A DNA stretch of 64,000 nucleotides from DASWIG01 sp965371445 (lineage in GTDB: Bacteria > Acidobacteriota > Thermoanaerobaculia > Multivoradales > J023), in NCBI GenBank assembly GCA_965371445.1, contig CBDUYN010000011.1, forward strand, positions 40,030-104,029, given 5' to 3'. The position numbers were made by a program, and so were the translations under genes. Shown here piece after piece: positions 45,127-55,158 of the stretch. Positions within the stretch are counted from its first letter, which is position 1; each line of letters begins with the position of its first letter. The notes under the pieces were generated by a model. The model did no database searches and was not told the origin of the DNA. It saw nothing but the letters and a program-made list of their open reading frames with translations.

Positions 45127-48100
45127 CGAACGAGCGCGACCTGGTGACGCAGCTTTTCGCGGCGCAGGTGGCCAGGGCAGGAGACGGCGTCGCGGTGGTC
45201 TGCGGCGACGAGAGATTGAGTTACCGCGAGCTCCGGAGGCGGGCGCGGCACCTGGCGCGCCTTCTGCGATCGTCGGGCGTGGGGCCGGAGGTGCGCGTAG
45301 CGATCGCCCTCGAGCGCTCCGTGGAGATGGTCGTCGCCGTCCTGGCGGTGCTCGAGGCCGGCGGTGCCTATGTACCGCTGGACCCGGCCCATCCTCCTCG
45401 CCGACGGACGTTCATCCTCGAGGATTCGCGGACGCGGCTGCTGCTCACCGACCGGCCGGAGCAAGAGGGTACGCCGGCGACGGTCCGGGTGCTCCCGTGG
45501 CGTTCCCTGACGCCGGCACCGGAGATGGTGGCCACGGCGAGCCCGGCAGCGATCGCTGGCGGAAACCTGGCCTATGTCATCTACACCTCCGGGTCGACGG
45601 GACAGCCCAAAGGCGTTGCCATGACCCATGGCGCGCTTGCCAACCTGGTCGCCTGGCAGCTCGCGAGCGCTGGCTTTATACCTGGCGCCAGGGTGGCACA
45701 GTTCGCCGCGCTCGGCTTCGACGTCTCCTTCCAGGAAATGTTCTCGACCTGGTGCTCGGGAGGGACGCTGGTCCTCGTCCCGGAAGAGCTGCGGACCGAC
45801 ATGGCGGCCTTCAACGGCCTGCTGAGCCAGAGCGGCGTCGAGCGGGTTTTTCTCCCGGTCATCGCTCTGCAGCACCTGGCCGAGGCCGCCGTCGCGCAGC
45901 TTCGCTTTCCCGCGGCGCTGCGCCAGGTCATAACAGCCGGCGAGGCGTTGCGCATCACCCCGGCGATCGAGACGTTCTTCGAGCAGCTGCCGGAGTGCCG
46001 GCTACACAACCACTACGGCCCGTCGGAGAGCCATGTCGTCACGGCCTTCGACTTGCCTGAGGCCCCGTCGAGCTGGGCGAGCTTGCCGCCGATCGGCCGG
46101 CCGATTGCCTCGACGCAGACCCATCTCGCCGATGCCGGTCTGGCGTCCACCGCCACGGAGGGGGAGCTCCTGATCGGCGGCGTCGGGGTGGCACGCGGCT
46201 ATGTGAACCGTCCGCGGCTGACGGCGAGCCGCTTCGTCCCCGACCCTTTCGGCGGCCAGGCAGGCGCTCGCCTCTACAAGACCGGCGACCTGGCCCGTCG
46301 TTGCGACGGCAACCTCGAGTTCCTGGGACGCATCGACCACCAGGTCAAGGTACGCGGCTTCCGCATCGAGCTGAGCGAGATCGAGGTGACGCTGGGTCGC
46401 CACCCGGGAGTGCGCGACGCGGTGGTCGTGGCGCGGCAGGACGAGGGCGCTCCGGCACGGCTGGTGGCCTACGTGGTGGCGAGCGGCGAGCCGCCGCCGG
46501 GCGTCGACGAGCTGCGCGATTTCCTGAGGCAGACCCTGCCCGGCTACATGGTGCCGGCGGTCTTCGTCGAGCTCGCGGGGTTGCCGCTCTTGGCTAGCGG
46601 CAAGGTGGACCGCCCGGCACTGGAGCGCATGTCGGTCCCTGAGGAGGTGGAAGACGCATCGCAGACCCCCCGCACTCCGGCCGAGGCCACGTTGGCCAGG
46701 ATCTACTCCGAAGTCCTGGGCCGCGAGGGCATCGGCATCCACGACGACTTCTTCGAGCTCGGTGGGCACTCCCTGCTCGCCACCCAGATCCTCTCGCGCT
46801 TGCGCAGCACATTCGACGTCGAGCTCTCGCAGCGCGATTTCTTCGCGGCACCGACGGTGGCGGAGCTGGGACGGCGGCTCGCGGACGCCAGGCGTCCGAC
46901 GCAGGGCGTCGTACCGGTCCCCCGGGACCAGGCCCTACCCCTTTCGTTCAACCAGCAATGGATGTGGCTTGCCCACCGGCTGAGGCCCGACGTCCCCCTC
47001 TACAGCACGCCCTTCCGCATCGATTTCACGGGGCCTCTGAACACCGCGTGGCTGGCCGGGAGCCTCAGCGAAATTGTGCGGCGCCACGAGGCCCTACGCA
47101 CCACCTTTGCCGTGTCGGCATCGGGCGGTCCCGTCCCGGTCGTTGCCGCAGCCTCGACGCTCACGTTGCCGGTGGTCGATCTCAGCCGACTCCGTGCTGC
47201 CAGACGTCAGGCCGAGGCCGAGCGGCTCGCTGCCGGAGAGGGCGGGCGACCCTTCGACCTCGAAGCCGGCCCACTCCTGCGTTTCACCCTGCTGTACGTT
47301 GCCGCTGGCGAGCACCAGCTGCTGGTCAATCTTCATCACATCGTCTCGGACGACTGGTCGCTGGCGAACCTCGTCGACGAGATGCGCCGCCTCTATGAGG
47401 CGTTCTCGGCCGGCCGCGCCTCTCCGCTGCCGGAGCTCGCGGTCCAGTACGCGGACTTTGCCGTCTGGCAAAGGCAGCGCCTGGTGGGCGACGTCCTCGA
47501 GGGCCATCTGGCCTACTACCGGCAGCAGCTCAGCGACTCTGCGACGATGCTGGAGCTTCCCGCCGACCGTCCGCGCCCGGCGGTCCGGAGCTTTCGCGGC
47601 GCCCATCATGCCTTTACGCTGCCCGAGACAGTGTCTTCTCGCCTGAACGTCTTGAGCCGGCGGCGGCAAGCAACCCTCTTCATGACCCTGCTGGCAGCCT
47701 TCAAGGTCTTGCTCTACCGCTATACGGGCCAGCGAGACATCCTCGTGGCGTCGCCGATGGCCAACCGCAACCGCTTCGAGCTCGAAGGGCTGATCGGCTG
47801 TTTTATCAACAGCGTGGTCGTGCGCACCGAGCTCGAAGCCGAGTCCGGCTTCGACCACCTGCTGGACCGGGTGCGCGCGAGCGCCCTCGAAGCCTTCGAT
47901 CACCAGGAGCTCCCCCTCGAGGAGCTGATCAAGGAGGTGCACCCGGAGCGCCAGGCGAGCCACAATCCGCTCTTCCAGGTGACGTTTGCCTTGCAGGACG
48001 GGTTCGAGCCGCGGCCGTGGCTCGAGGAGAGGCTCACCCTGAGTCTCTCGGAGCTGGACACCGGAACGGCAAAGCTCGACCTGATCCTCTTCATGCGGCC

Positions 48101-51100
48101 GAGCGAGAGCGGGCTCGCCGGGATGTTCGAGTACAGCAGCGATCTCTTTGACGCCACGACGATCCGGCGCCTGGCGCTTCACTTCCAGGCCTTGCTCGAA
48201 GGTGTCGTCGCTCGGCCGGAGCGATCCGTCTCCGCTCTCCCCCTGCTGCGCCGATCCGAGCACCAGCAACTGCTGTTGGAGTGGAACGACACCTCGACCT
48301 CCTATCCGCGAGAACAGTGTGTCCATCAGCTCTTCGAGAGCCAGGTGGAGCGGACGCCGGACGCGGTCGCGGTGGTCTTGGACCGATCCGGCCGGGCGGA
48401 AGGGCAGCTGAGCTACCGGGAGCTCAACGCGCAGGCCAACCGCCTGGCCCACGCCCTGCGGCGCCTGGAGGTAGGACCGGAGGTCCTGGTGGGCCTGGCC
48501 ATCGAGCGTTCGCTGGAGATGATGGTGGGGATCCTGGGCATCCTCAAGGCCGGCGGAGCCTATCTGCCGATCGACATCGGGTATCCCGAGGCACGTCTCG
48601 CCTTTCTGCTGGCGGACGCCCGGATGCCAGTGGTGCTCACGGAGGAGTCTTTCGCCGACAAGTTGCCCGGCACCGTGAGAGTGCTGTGCCTGAAGAGGGA
48701 CCGCGACGCCATCGCCGGAGAGCGGGAGGGCAACCCCGGCGTGGCCATGACCGCCGACGGCCTGAGCTACGTCATGTACACCTCGGGGACTACGGGGACG
48801 CCGAAAGGCAGCGCCGTGCCCCATCGCGCGGTGGTCCGGCTGGTACAGGAGACCAACTACGCCGAGCTAGGTGCCGGGGAGGTCTTTCTGCAACTTGCGC
48901 CGATCTCTTTTGATGCCGCCACACTGGAGATCTGGGGGCCACTCCTGAACGGCGGCCGGCTGGTGCTCTACCCGCCGAAACCCCTCTCGCTCGGAGAGCT
49001 GGCTGAGGTGCTCGGCCGGCACCGGATCACCACCTTGTGGTTGACGGCGGGACTCTTCCACCAGATGGTAGAAAGCCACGTCGGGAGCCTGGCACCGCTG
49101 CGCCAGCTCCTGGCGGGAGGTGACGTGCTCTCGCCGCCCCACGTGAGCGACGTCCTGGAGAGGCTCGACGGCTGTCTTGTCAACGGATACGGACCCACCG
49201 AAAACACCACCTTCACCTGCTGTTACCGGATGCGTCCGGGCGAGCTCGCCCCCGTCCCCCCAGGGGGCGCGGCCGAGCTCGCCGCATCGGTGCCGATCGG
49301 CCGTCCCATCGCCAACACCCGAATCTACCTCGTGGACGCCCATCTGGAGCGGGTGCCTATCGGGGTTGTGGGGGGGTTGTACGCTGGCGGGGACGGCCTC
49401 TCACGAGGGTACTTCCAGCGCCCGGCTCTCACCGCTCGTTCCTTCGTCCCGAATCCGTTCAGCGCCCAGCCGGGGGGACGGCTCTACCGCACCGGGGACC
49501 GGGCGCGCTATCTGCCGGACGGCAACGTGGAGTTTCTGGGTCGCGTCGATTCCCAGGTCAAGATCCGCGGCTTTCGCATCGAGCTGGGGGAGATCGAGAC
49601 GCTTCTCGGCCGTCACCCGGCCGTCAAGAAGGTGGCGGTCATCGCCCGGGACGACTCTCCCGGCGGCAAGCGCCTGGTGGCCTACCTGGTGCCGCACCCC
49701 CGAGGGGAGGGTGGAGCGGGGCGGCGCGTAAGCGAGCTGCGAGGTTTCCTCGAGGAGACCTTGCCCGGGTATATGGTGCCCTCTGTCTTCGTCGAGCTGG
49801 ATGCTTTGCCGCTCAATCCCAACGGGAAGGTGGATCGCCCCGCGCTAGGTCGCCGGGCCCTACCGGCGCCCGAGGTGGATCGATCCGGACCGGCCCCGGA
49901 GGCCCGCAACCCGGTCGAGGCGACGCTGGCCGGGATCTTCTCGGAGGTGCTCGGTATCGATGCCATCGACCGCGACGATGACTTGTTCGACCTGGGCGGC
50001 CATTCCCTGCTGGCCACCCAGGTGCTTTCCCGGGTGCGCGCCATCTTCCAGGTAGAGCCTTCGTTACAGAGCTTCTTCGACCATCCCACCCCGGCCGGGC
50101 TCGCCAAACACATCGACGCGGCACGCCGAGCGGCGCGGGGTCTCGTGGCTCCGCCGATCGTGCCCGTGTCACGGCAGGAGGATCTGCCGCTGTCCTATGC
50201 CGAGCAGCGAATGTGGTTTCTGGATCAATACCAGCCCGGCAACACGGCCTACATCATCTCCGCGCCGGTTCGTCTGCGCGGCGCCCTCGACGTGCCGGCG
50301 CTGGAGCGCAGCCTGAGCGAGGTCGTGCGCCGCCAGGAGAGTCTGCGCACCATCTTCCCGCCCACGGCCGGCCAGCCACGCCGGGTCATCAATCCGCCGG
50401 GCGAGCTGAAGCTGGGCGTGGTCTGCCTCGCGGGCCTCACCGCGAGCCGCCGCGAGAGCGCCCTCCGGCCTCTCGCCGCGGCCGAGCTCAGGCGTCCCTT
50501 CGACCTGGCCGCGGGACCGCTGCTTCGCGTCGTCCTGGTGCGGCTGGACCGGGAAGATCACCTGCTGCTCCTGGCCATCCACCACATCGCCGCCGACGGC
50601 TGGTCCATGGAGATCCTCATTCGTGAGGTCACCGCGCTCTACGATGTTTCCGGCGTGCAATCGCGGCTCCCCGAGCCGCTGGTCCGGACCGCGGATTTCG
50701 GCCATTGGCAGCGGCACTGGTTGGCAGGCGAGGTACTTGCCGTCCAGCTGGCTTATTGGCAAGAGCAACTCGGCGAAAACCCACCGCCGCTCGAGCTGCC
50801 GACCGACCGGCCGCGCCCGCCGCAGCCGACCCTGGCGGGGGCGCGCATAGACTTCGCGATTGCCGACGAGCTTGCCGCGGCGCTCGAAGCCCTGAGCCGC
50901 AAGGAGGGGGCGACGCTTTTCATCACCTTGCTGGCCGCGTACAAGGCCCTGCTGGCGCGCTACGCGGGTGTGGAAGAGATCCTCGTCGGCTCGCCGGTGG
51001 CGGGCCGCAACCGGGCCGAGACCGAGGATCTGATCGGCCTTTTCGTCAACACCCTGGTGTTTTCCACCGACCTCTCCGGCAATCCCAGCTTCCGCGAGCT

Positions 51101-54100
51101 CATGGCGCGGGTCCGGCGGGTGGTCCTGGAAGCGTCGGACCACCAGGACACTCCCTTCGACGAGCTGGTCGAGACCCTGGCGAAAGAGCGCGACCCTAGC
51201 CGCCAGCCACTTGTTCAGGTGCTTTTCGACCTCCAGCATTCGCCGTTCGAAGGGCTGCGGCTCAAGAATCTGAGCGTGAGCCTCCTGGATTTCGGCGAGG
51301 ACGTGGCGATCATGGACATGACCCTGGCGATCATGGAGTCGGCGGGGCGGCTCAAGGGGAGGATGGTGTACAACACCGACCTCTACGACGCCGACACCAT
51401 CCAGCGCCTGATCTCTCACTTCAAGGCTCTCCTGGAGAACGTCGCCGCGGATCCCGGCGAGCGGCTCTCGGAGCTTTCGGTCTGGCAGCAGGTGGCGAAG
51501 GATCCCCTGCTCGTAACCGCCGACGAGCGTCAGGCCGTTCGTGAGGCCTCCCCCGAGAAGCCGACACGGGAGACGTTGCTGGCGCAGCGCCAGCAACAGC
51601 TCTCGGAGCGCCGTGCCGGCCTTTCGGCCGCGCAGAAGGCGTTGCTCGGCAAGTGGATGCGGCGTGCGGAAAAGCCGGCCAAGCTGGCGCGGATTCCGCG
51701 ACGCCCCGCCGATGCGGCGCCCGAGCTGTCTTTTGCCCAGAAACGCCTGTGGTTTCTCGAGGAGCTCGAGCCCGGTACGGCGCAGTACAACGTCCCCCTA
51801 GCTGTGCGTTTGGAAGGTCCGCTCGACGCCAGCGCGCTGGAGCGCAGCCTCGACGAGGTCGTGCGCCGTCACGAGACGCTTCGAACCACGTTCACGTCGG
51901 CCGAGGGAGACCCCCGGCAAGTCGTCGCGTCGGCCGTCAAGATACCGCTGCCGGTCATCGACCTGCGGCGGTTGCCCACCGCCCTCGGCGAGAGCACGGC
52001 GCTGAGGCTGGGGGCCGAGGAGGCGCGGCGGCCTTTCGACCTCGAGCACGGGCCAGTGCTCAGGACCACCCTGTTGCGGATCGGCGGCGAGGATCACACG
52101 CTTCTCCTGAGCTTGCACCACATTTGCTCGGATGCCTGGTCGATGGGTGTGTTCCTGCGCGAGGTCGCGACCCTCTACAAGGCCTTTGCCGCCGGCCGGC
52201 CGTCGCCGCTCAGGGAGCTGGCGATCCAATATGGCGACTTCGCCTACTACCAGCGGCACAAGCTCACGGGGAAGACCCTGGAATCGCATCTCGACCACTG
52301 GCGGCGGCAGCTCACCCCCGTTCCCGCCGCCCTGGAGCTCCCCACCGATCGGCGACGGCCGCCGCGGCCGAGCTCTCGGGGCGCGATCCGATCCTTCATC
52401 TTCCCGGAGTCCCTGGCCGGAAGCCTCGAGGAGCTGGGCCGGCGGCACGGCGCAACGCTTTACATGACGCTTCTGGCGACTTTCATGACCCTGCTCCACC
52501 GCGTCACCGGACGGCGTCGTTTCACGGTGGGCTCGCCGATCGCCAACCGCAACAGCTCGGAGAGCGAAGGGCTGATAGGTTTCTTTGTCAACACCCTGGT
52601 GATGCACGGCGACTTTCAGGGAGATCCTTCCTTCGACGAGCTTCTGGGCCGGGTGAAGGAGATGGCCCTGGGGGCCTACGCCCACCAGGACCTGCCCTTC
52701 GAAAAGCTTCTCGAGGAGCTCCAGCCGGAGCGCAACCGGAGCCAGACACCGCTCGTCCAAGTGATTCTTGCCCTCGAAGACGCTTCGCCCGAGGTTCTGG
52801 AGCTCTCCGAGCAGGGACTCGCGGGTCTCACCCTGAAACCTCTGGCGACGGACAGCGGCACGGCGAAATTCGATCTGAGCCTGTTTCTGCGGCGGGAGTC
52901 CCGGGGCCTTGCGGGCGACGTCGAGTACGCGACCGACCTCTTCGACGCCGCCACCCCCATCCGGCTGGTGCGACACTTCCGGACTCTGCTGGAATCGATC
53001 GTGGCGCGGCCCGGGCACAGGCTCTCGACCCTCGCCATCCTGACACGGAGCGAGCGCTGGCAGGTCACCGGAGAGTGGAACGACACCGCGACCTCCTATC
53101 CGCGCGAGCAGTTGATCCATCAGCTTTTCGAGCAGCAGGCGGAGCGGACGCCGGAGGCGACCGCGGTGGTCCTGGGCGAATCCGGCCAGTCCCTGAGCTA
53201 CCGGGAGCTCAACGTGCGGGCCAACCGCCTGGCCCACGCTCTGCGCCGCCAGGGGGTAGGCCGATCTCCGGAGGTCCTGGTCGGCGTGGCCTTGCAGCGT
53301 TCGTTGGAGATGGTGGTAGGAATCCTGGGCATCCTCAAGGCCGGCGGGGCCTATCTGCCCCTCGACATGGGGTATCCCGAGGCGCGTCTCGCCTTCCTGC
53401 TGGCAGACGCCCGGGTGTCGGTGGTGCTCACCGAGGCGTCTTTCGCCGACCAGCTGCCCGACACGGTCCAAGCGCTGTGCCTGGACACGGAGCGCGGCGT
53501 TACCGCCGACGAGCGGCAGGAGAACCCCGGCGTGAAAGCGATCGCCGAGAGCCTGGCCTACGTCATGTACACGTCGGGGACCACCGGGACGCCGAAGGGC
53601 AGCGCCGTGCCCCATCGCGCGGTGGTGCGGCTGGTGCGGGAGACCAACTACGCCGAGCTCGGTGCCGGGGAGGTCTTCTTGCAACTCGCACCGATCTCTT
53701 TTGACGCCTCCACCCTGGAGATCTGGGGGCCGTTGTTGAACGGCGGCCGGCTGGTGCTCTACCCGCCGCGCCCCCTGGCGCTCGGAGAGTTGGGCGAGAT
53801 CCTCGACCGGCACCGGATCACCACCCTATGGTTGACGGCGGGGCTCTTCCACCAGATGGTGGAGACCCATGTCGAATGCCTGGCACCGCTGCGCCAGCTC
53901 CTGGCGGGAGGTGACGTGCTCTCGCCGCCGCACGTGCGCGCTGTCCTCGAGAAGCTCGACGGCTGTCTCGTCAACGGTTACGGACCCACCGAAAACACCA
54001 CCTTCACCTGCTGCCATCGGATGGCTGCCCCCGGGATCCCAACCGTCTCCCCGGGGAGCGTCGCCGAGCTCGCCGCGACGGTGCCGATCGGCCGTCCCGT

Positions 54101-55034
54101 CGCCAACACCCGGATCTACCTCTTGGACGCCTGCTTGGAGCCCGTGGGCGTTGGGGTCGCAGGCGGGTTGTACACCAGCGGGGACGGCCTCTCGCGGGGG
54201 TACTTGAAGCGTCCGGCCCTCACCGCGGAGGCGTTCGTCCCGGACCCGTTCAGCGTCCGGCCGGGAGGGCGGCTCTACCGCACCGGAGACCTGGCGCGCT
54301 ACCTGCCGAACGGCAACGTGGAGTTTTGTGGCCGCGTCGATTCCCAGGTCAAGATCCGCGGCTTTCGCATCGAGCCGGAGGAGATCGCAGCCAGCCTCGG
54401 TCGCCACCCGGCCGTCCAGGAGGTGGTGGTCGTCGCCCGCGACGACGCTCCGGGCGGCAGGGGCCTGGTCGCCTACCTGGTGGCGCACCGTCAGGAGGGG
54501 GACGGAGCGCGCCACGGGCCCCGTGAGCTGCGGGCCTTCGTCAAGAAGACGCTGCCCGAGTACATGGTGCCCTCTGCCTTCGTCGAGATGGATGCCCTGC
54601 CGCTCGGCCCCAACGGTAAGGTAGACCGCAGGGCTCTGCCGGCGCCGGACGCGGACCGGCTCGATCTCGGGACCGCCTTCGTGGCGCCTGAAGGCGCCGT
54701 GGAAGAAGTGCTGGCCGGGATCTGGTGCGAGGCCCTCGGGCTCGAACGCTTGAGCGTCGAGGACGACTTCTTCGAGCTGGGAGGCCACTCGCTGCTGGCC
54801 ACCCGACTCGTCTCCCGAGTGGGCAAGGCCTTCCGCACGGAGCTCCCCCTGGGCAGCCTCTTCGAGTCGCCGAGCGTGGCGGGGACGGCACGCTTCCTGG
54901 TGAAAAACGAAGCCCGGCCGGGACAGACGGAAAAAATCGCCCGGGTCCTGCTCAAGGTCCGCGGCATGTCCGCCGAGGACCTCCGGGGAGCGCTCGGGAA
55001 GAAACGAAAGGCGGCTTCCGCCGATGAGCGCTGA
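45123..55034 (+). CDS. NRPS, 3303 aa: A(Pro)-PCP-C-A(Val)-PCP-C-C-A(Val)-PCP
   Basis: Starts in an ATGA overlap with the preceding stop. There is no N-terminal C domain: residues 1-500 are an A domain with pocket DVQFIAHVV(K), matching proline (or methylproline) codes. PCP serine is 550. C1 has HHIVSDDW at 738 (Asp for Gly). The second A (about 1068-1580) has DALWLGGTF (Val) and PCP serine 1628. C2 (about 1688-2123) is a complete C domain with HHIAADGW at 1820, but it is followed by a charged linker of about 75 residues and directly by C3 (HHICSDAW at 2332), without an A or PCP between them. The third A (about 2660-3175) is again Val-like, and PCP serine is 3223. The tail (PGQTEK ... SAEDLR) is nearly the same as that of the synthetase ending at 8669. 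Lacking a C domain, the Pro module is best read as an initiating module. Confidence 0.95.
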   Translation: MTNERDLVTQLFAAQVARAGDGVAVVCGDERLSYRELRRRARHLARLLRSSGVGPEVRVAIALERSVEMVVAVLAVLEAGGAYVPLDPAHPPRRRTFILEDSRTRLLLTDRPEQEGTPATVRVLPWRSLTPAPEMVATASPAAIAGGNLAYVIYTSGSTGQPKGVAMTHGALANLVAWQLASAGFIPGARVAQFAALGFDVSFQEMFSTWCSGGTLVLVPEELRTDMAAFNGLLSQSGVERVFLPVIALQHLAEAAVAQLRFPAALRQVITAGEALRITPAIETFFEQLPECRLHNHYGPSESHVVTAFDLPEAPSSWASLPPIGRPIASTQTHLADAGLASTATEGELLIGGVGVARGYVNRPRLTASRFVPDPFGGQAGARLYKTGDLARRCDGNLEFLGRIDHQVKVRGFRIELSEIEVTLGRHPGVRDAVVVARQDEGAPARLVAYVVASGEPPPGVDELRDFLRQTLPGYMVPAVFVELAGLPLLASGKVDRPALERMSVPEEVEDASQTPRTPAEATLARIYSEVLGREGIGIHDDFFELGGHSLLATQILSRLRSTFDVELSQRDFFAAPTVAELGRRLADARRPTQGVVPVPRDQALPLSFNQQWMWLAHRLRPDVPLYSTPFRIDFTGPLNTAWLAGSLSEIVRRHEALRTTFAVSASGGPVPVVAAASTLTLPVVDLSRLRAARRQAEAERLAAGEGGRPFDLEAGPLLRFTLLYVAAGEHQLLVNLHHIVSDDWSLANLVDEMRRLYEAFSAGRASPLPELAVQYADFAVWQRQRLVGDVLEGHLAYYRQQLSDSATMLELPADRPRPAVRSFRGAHHAFTLPETVSSRLNVLSRRRQATLFMTLLAAFKVLLYRYTGQRDILVASPMANRNRFELEGLIGCFINSVVVRTELEAESGFDHLLDRVRASALEAFDHQELPLEELIKEVHPERQASHNPLFQVTFALQDGFEPRPWLEERLTLSLSELDTGTAKLDLILFMRPSESGLAGMFEYSSDLFDATTIRRLALHFQALLEGVVARPERSVSALPLLRRSEHQQLLLEWNDTSTSYPREQCVHQLFESQVERTPDAVAVVLDRSGRAEGQLSYRELNAQANRLAHALRRLEVGPEVLVGLAIERSLEMMVGILGILKAGGAYLPIDIGYPEARLAFLLADARMPVVLTEESFADKLPGTVRVLCLKRDRDAIAGEREGNPGVAMTADGLSYVMYTSGTTGTPKGSAVPHRAVVRLVQETNYAELGAGEVFLQLAPISFDAATLEIWGPLLNGGRLVLYPPKPLSLGELAEVLGRHRITTLWLTAGLFHQMVESHVGSLAPLRQLLAGGDVLSPPHVSDVLERLDGCLVNGYGPTENTTFTCCYRMRPGELAPVPPGGAAELAASVPIGRPIANTRIYLVDAHLERVPIGVVGGLYAGGDGLSRGYFQRPALTARSFVPNPFSAQPGGRLYRTGDRARYLPDGNVEFLGRVDSQVKIRGFRIELGEIETLLGRHPAVKKVAVIARDDSPGGKRLVAYLVPHPRGEGGAGRRVSELRGFLEETLPGYMVPSVFVELDALPLNPNGKVDRPALGRRALPAPEVDRSGPAPEARNPVEATLAGIFSEVLGIDAIDRDDDLFDLGGHSLLATQVLSRVRAIFQVEPSLQSFFDHPTPAGLAKHIDAARRAARGLVAPPIVPVSRQEDLPLSYAEQRMWFLDQYQPGNTAYIISAPVRLRGALDVPALERSLSEVVRRQESLRTIFPPTAGQPRRVINPPGELKLGVVCLAGLTASRRESALRPLAAAELRRPFDLAAGPLLRVVLVRLDREDHLLLLAIHHIAADGWSMEILIREVTALYDVSGVQSRLPEPLVRTADFGHWQRHWLAGEVLAVQLAYWQEQLGENPPPLELPTDRPRPPQPTLAGARIDFAIADELAAALEALSRKEGATLFITLLAAYKALLARYAGVEEILVGSPVAGRNRAETEDLIGLFVNTLVFSTDLSGNPSFRELMARVRRVVLEASDHQDTPFDELVETLAKERDPSRQPLVQVLFDLQHSPFEGLRLKNLSVSLLDFGEDVAIMDMTLAIMESAGRLKGRMVYNTDLYDADTIQRLISHFKALLENVAADPGERLSELSVWQQVAKDPLLVTADERQAVREASPEKPTRETLLAQRQQQLSERRAGLSAAQKALLGKWMRRAEKPAKLARIPRRPADAAPELSFAQKRLWFLEELEPGTAQYNVPLAVRLEGPLDASALERSLDEVVRRHETLRTTFTSAEGDPRQVVASAVKIPLPVIDLRRLPTALGESTALRLGAEEARRPFDLEHGPVLRTTLLRIGGEDHTLLLSLHHICSDAWSMGVFLREVATLYKAFAAGRPSPLRELAIQYGDFAYYQRHKLTGKTLESHLDHWRRQLTPVPAALELPTDRRRPPRPSSRGAIRSFIFPESLAGSLEELGRRHGATLYMTLLATFMTLLHRVTGRRRFTVGSPIANRNSSESEGLIGFFVNTLVMHGDFQGDPSFDELLGRVKEMALGAYAHQDLPFEKLLEELQPERNRSQTPLVQVILALEDASPEVLELSEQGLAGLTLKPLATDSGTAKFDLSLFLRRESRGLAGDVEYATDLFDAATPIRLVRHFRTLLESIVARPGHRLSTLAILTRSERWQVTGEWNDTATSYPREQLIHQLFEQQAERTPEATAVVLGESGQSLSYRELNVRANRLAHALRRQGVGRSPEVLVGVALQRSLEMVVGILGILKAGGAYLPLDMGYPEARLAFLLADARVSVVLTEASFADQLPDTVQALCLDTERGVTADERQENPGVKAIAESLAYVMYTSGTTGTPKGSAVPHRAVVRLVRETNYAELGAGEVFLQLAPISFDASTLEIWGPLLNGGRLVLYPPRPLALGELGEILDRHRITTLWLTAGLFHQMVETHVECLAPLRQLLAGGDVLSPPHVRAVLEKLDGCLVNGYGPTENTTFTCCHRMAAPGIPTVSPGSVAELAATVPIGRPVANTRIYLLDACLEPVGVGVAGGLYTSGDGLSRGYLKRPALTAEAFVPDPFSVRPGGRLYRTGDLARYLPNGNVEFCGRVDSQVKIRGFRIEPEEIAASLGRHPAVQEVVVVARDDAPGGRGLVAYLVAHRQEGDGARHGPRELRAFVKKTLPEYMVPSAFVEMDALPLGPNGKVDRRALPAPDADRLDLGTAFVAPEGAVEEVLAGIWCEALGLERLSVEDDFFELGGHSLLATRLVSRVGKAFRTELPLGSLFESPSVAGTARFLVKNEARPGQTEKIARVLLKVRGMSAEDLRGALGKKRKAASADER
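50184..51490 (+). other. Orphan condensation domain (first of a tandem C-C pair)
   Basis: Complete C domain with an LPLSYAEQRMWFLDQ start, HHIAADGW core and GLFVNTLV motif, but no following A or PCP. A charged linker with a module-leader look (SAAQKALLGKWMRR) follows, and then a second C domain. It is not an epimerisation domain: it has the ordinary C-type core and lacks E-specific motifs. Either an inactive relic of a deleted module or a functional extra C domain. Confidence 0.8.
54903..55031 (+). other. C-terminal docking helix, pair 2 donor
   Basis: Tail of the 3303-residue NRPS (PGQTEKIARVLLKVR ... SAEDLRGAL), nearly the same as pair 1. Confidence 0.55.
55010..55022 (+). promoter_or_regulatory. 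Small hairpin just upstream of the start at 55024
   Basis: GGCGG-CTT-CCGCC can form a 5-bp GC stem ending 1 nt before the ATG. The nearest purine-rich site (AAAGG, 55007-55011) overlaps it. This again suggests the start is opened by the ribosome leaving the upstream gene; chance in GC-rich DNA is possible. Confidence 0.35.
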
Positions 55035-55158
55035 GCATTCCCCGGGCCGTGTCGGCCTCTCCGACGAGGAGCTGGAGCTTCTCGACTACCTGCTCGAGGA
55101 GGAGGACGTCGACGCCTCCCAGGTGCCGGCCATCCCTCGCCGAGAGCCTGGCGACGAG
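55024..55158 (+). other. N-terminal docking helix, pair 2 acceptor
   Basis: First about 45 residues of the last synthetase, with SDEELELLDYLLEEEDV, the counterpart of pair 1. Confidence 0.55.

Noticed and set aside
50184..51490. First C of the tandem pair as an epimerisation domain
   Set aside because: Its core and late motifs (HHIAADGW, GLFVNTLVF) are of ordinary condensation type, and the position before another C with no PCP directly ahead of an E-specific motif does not fit better.
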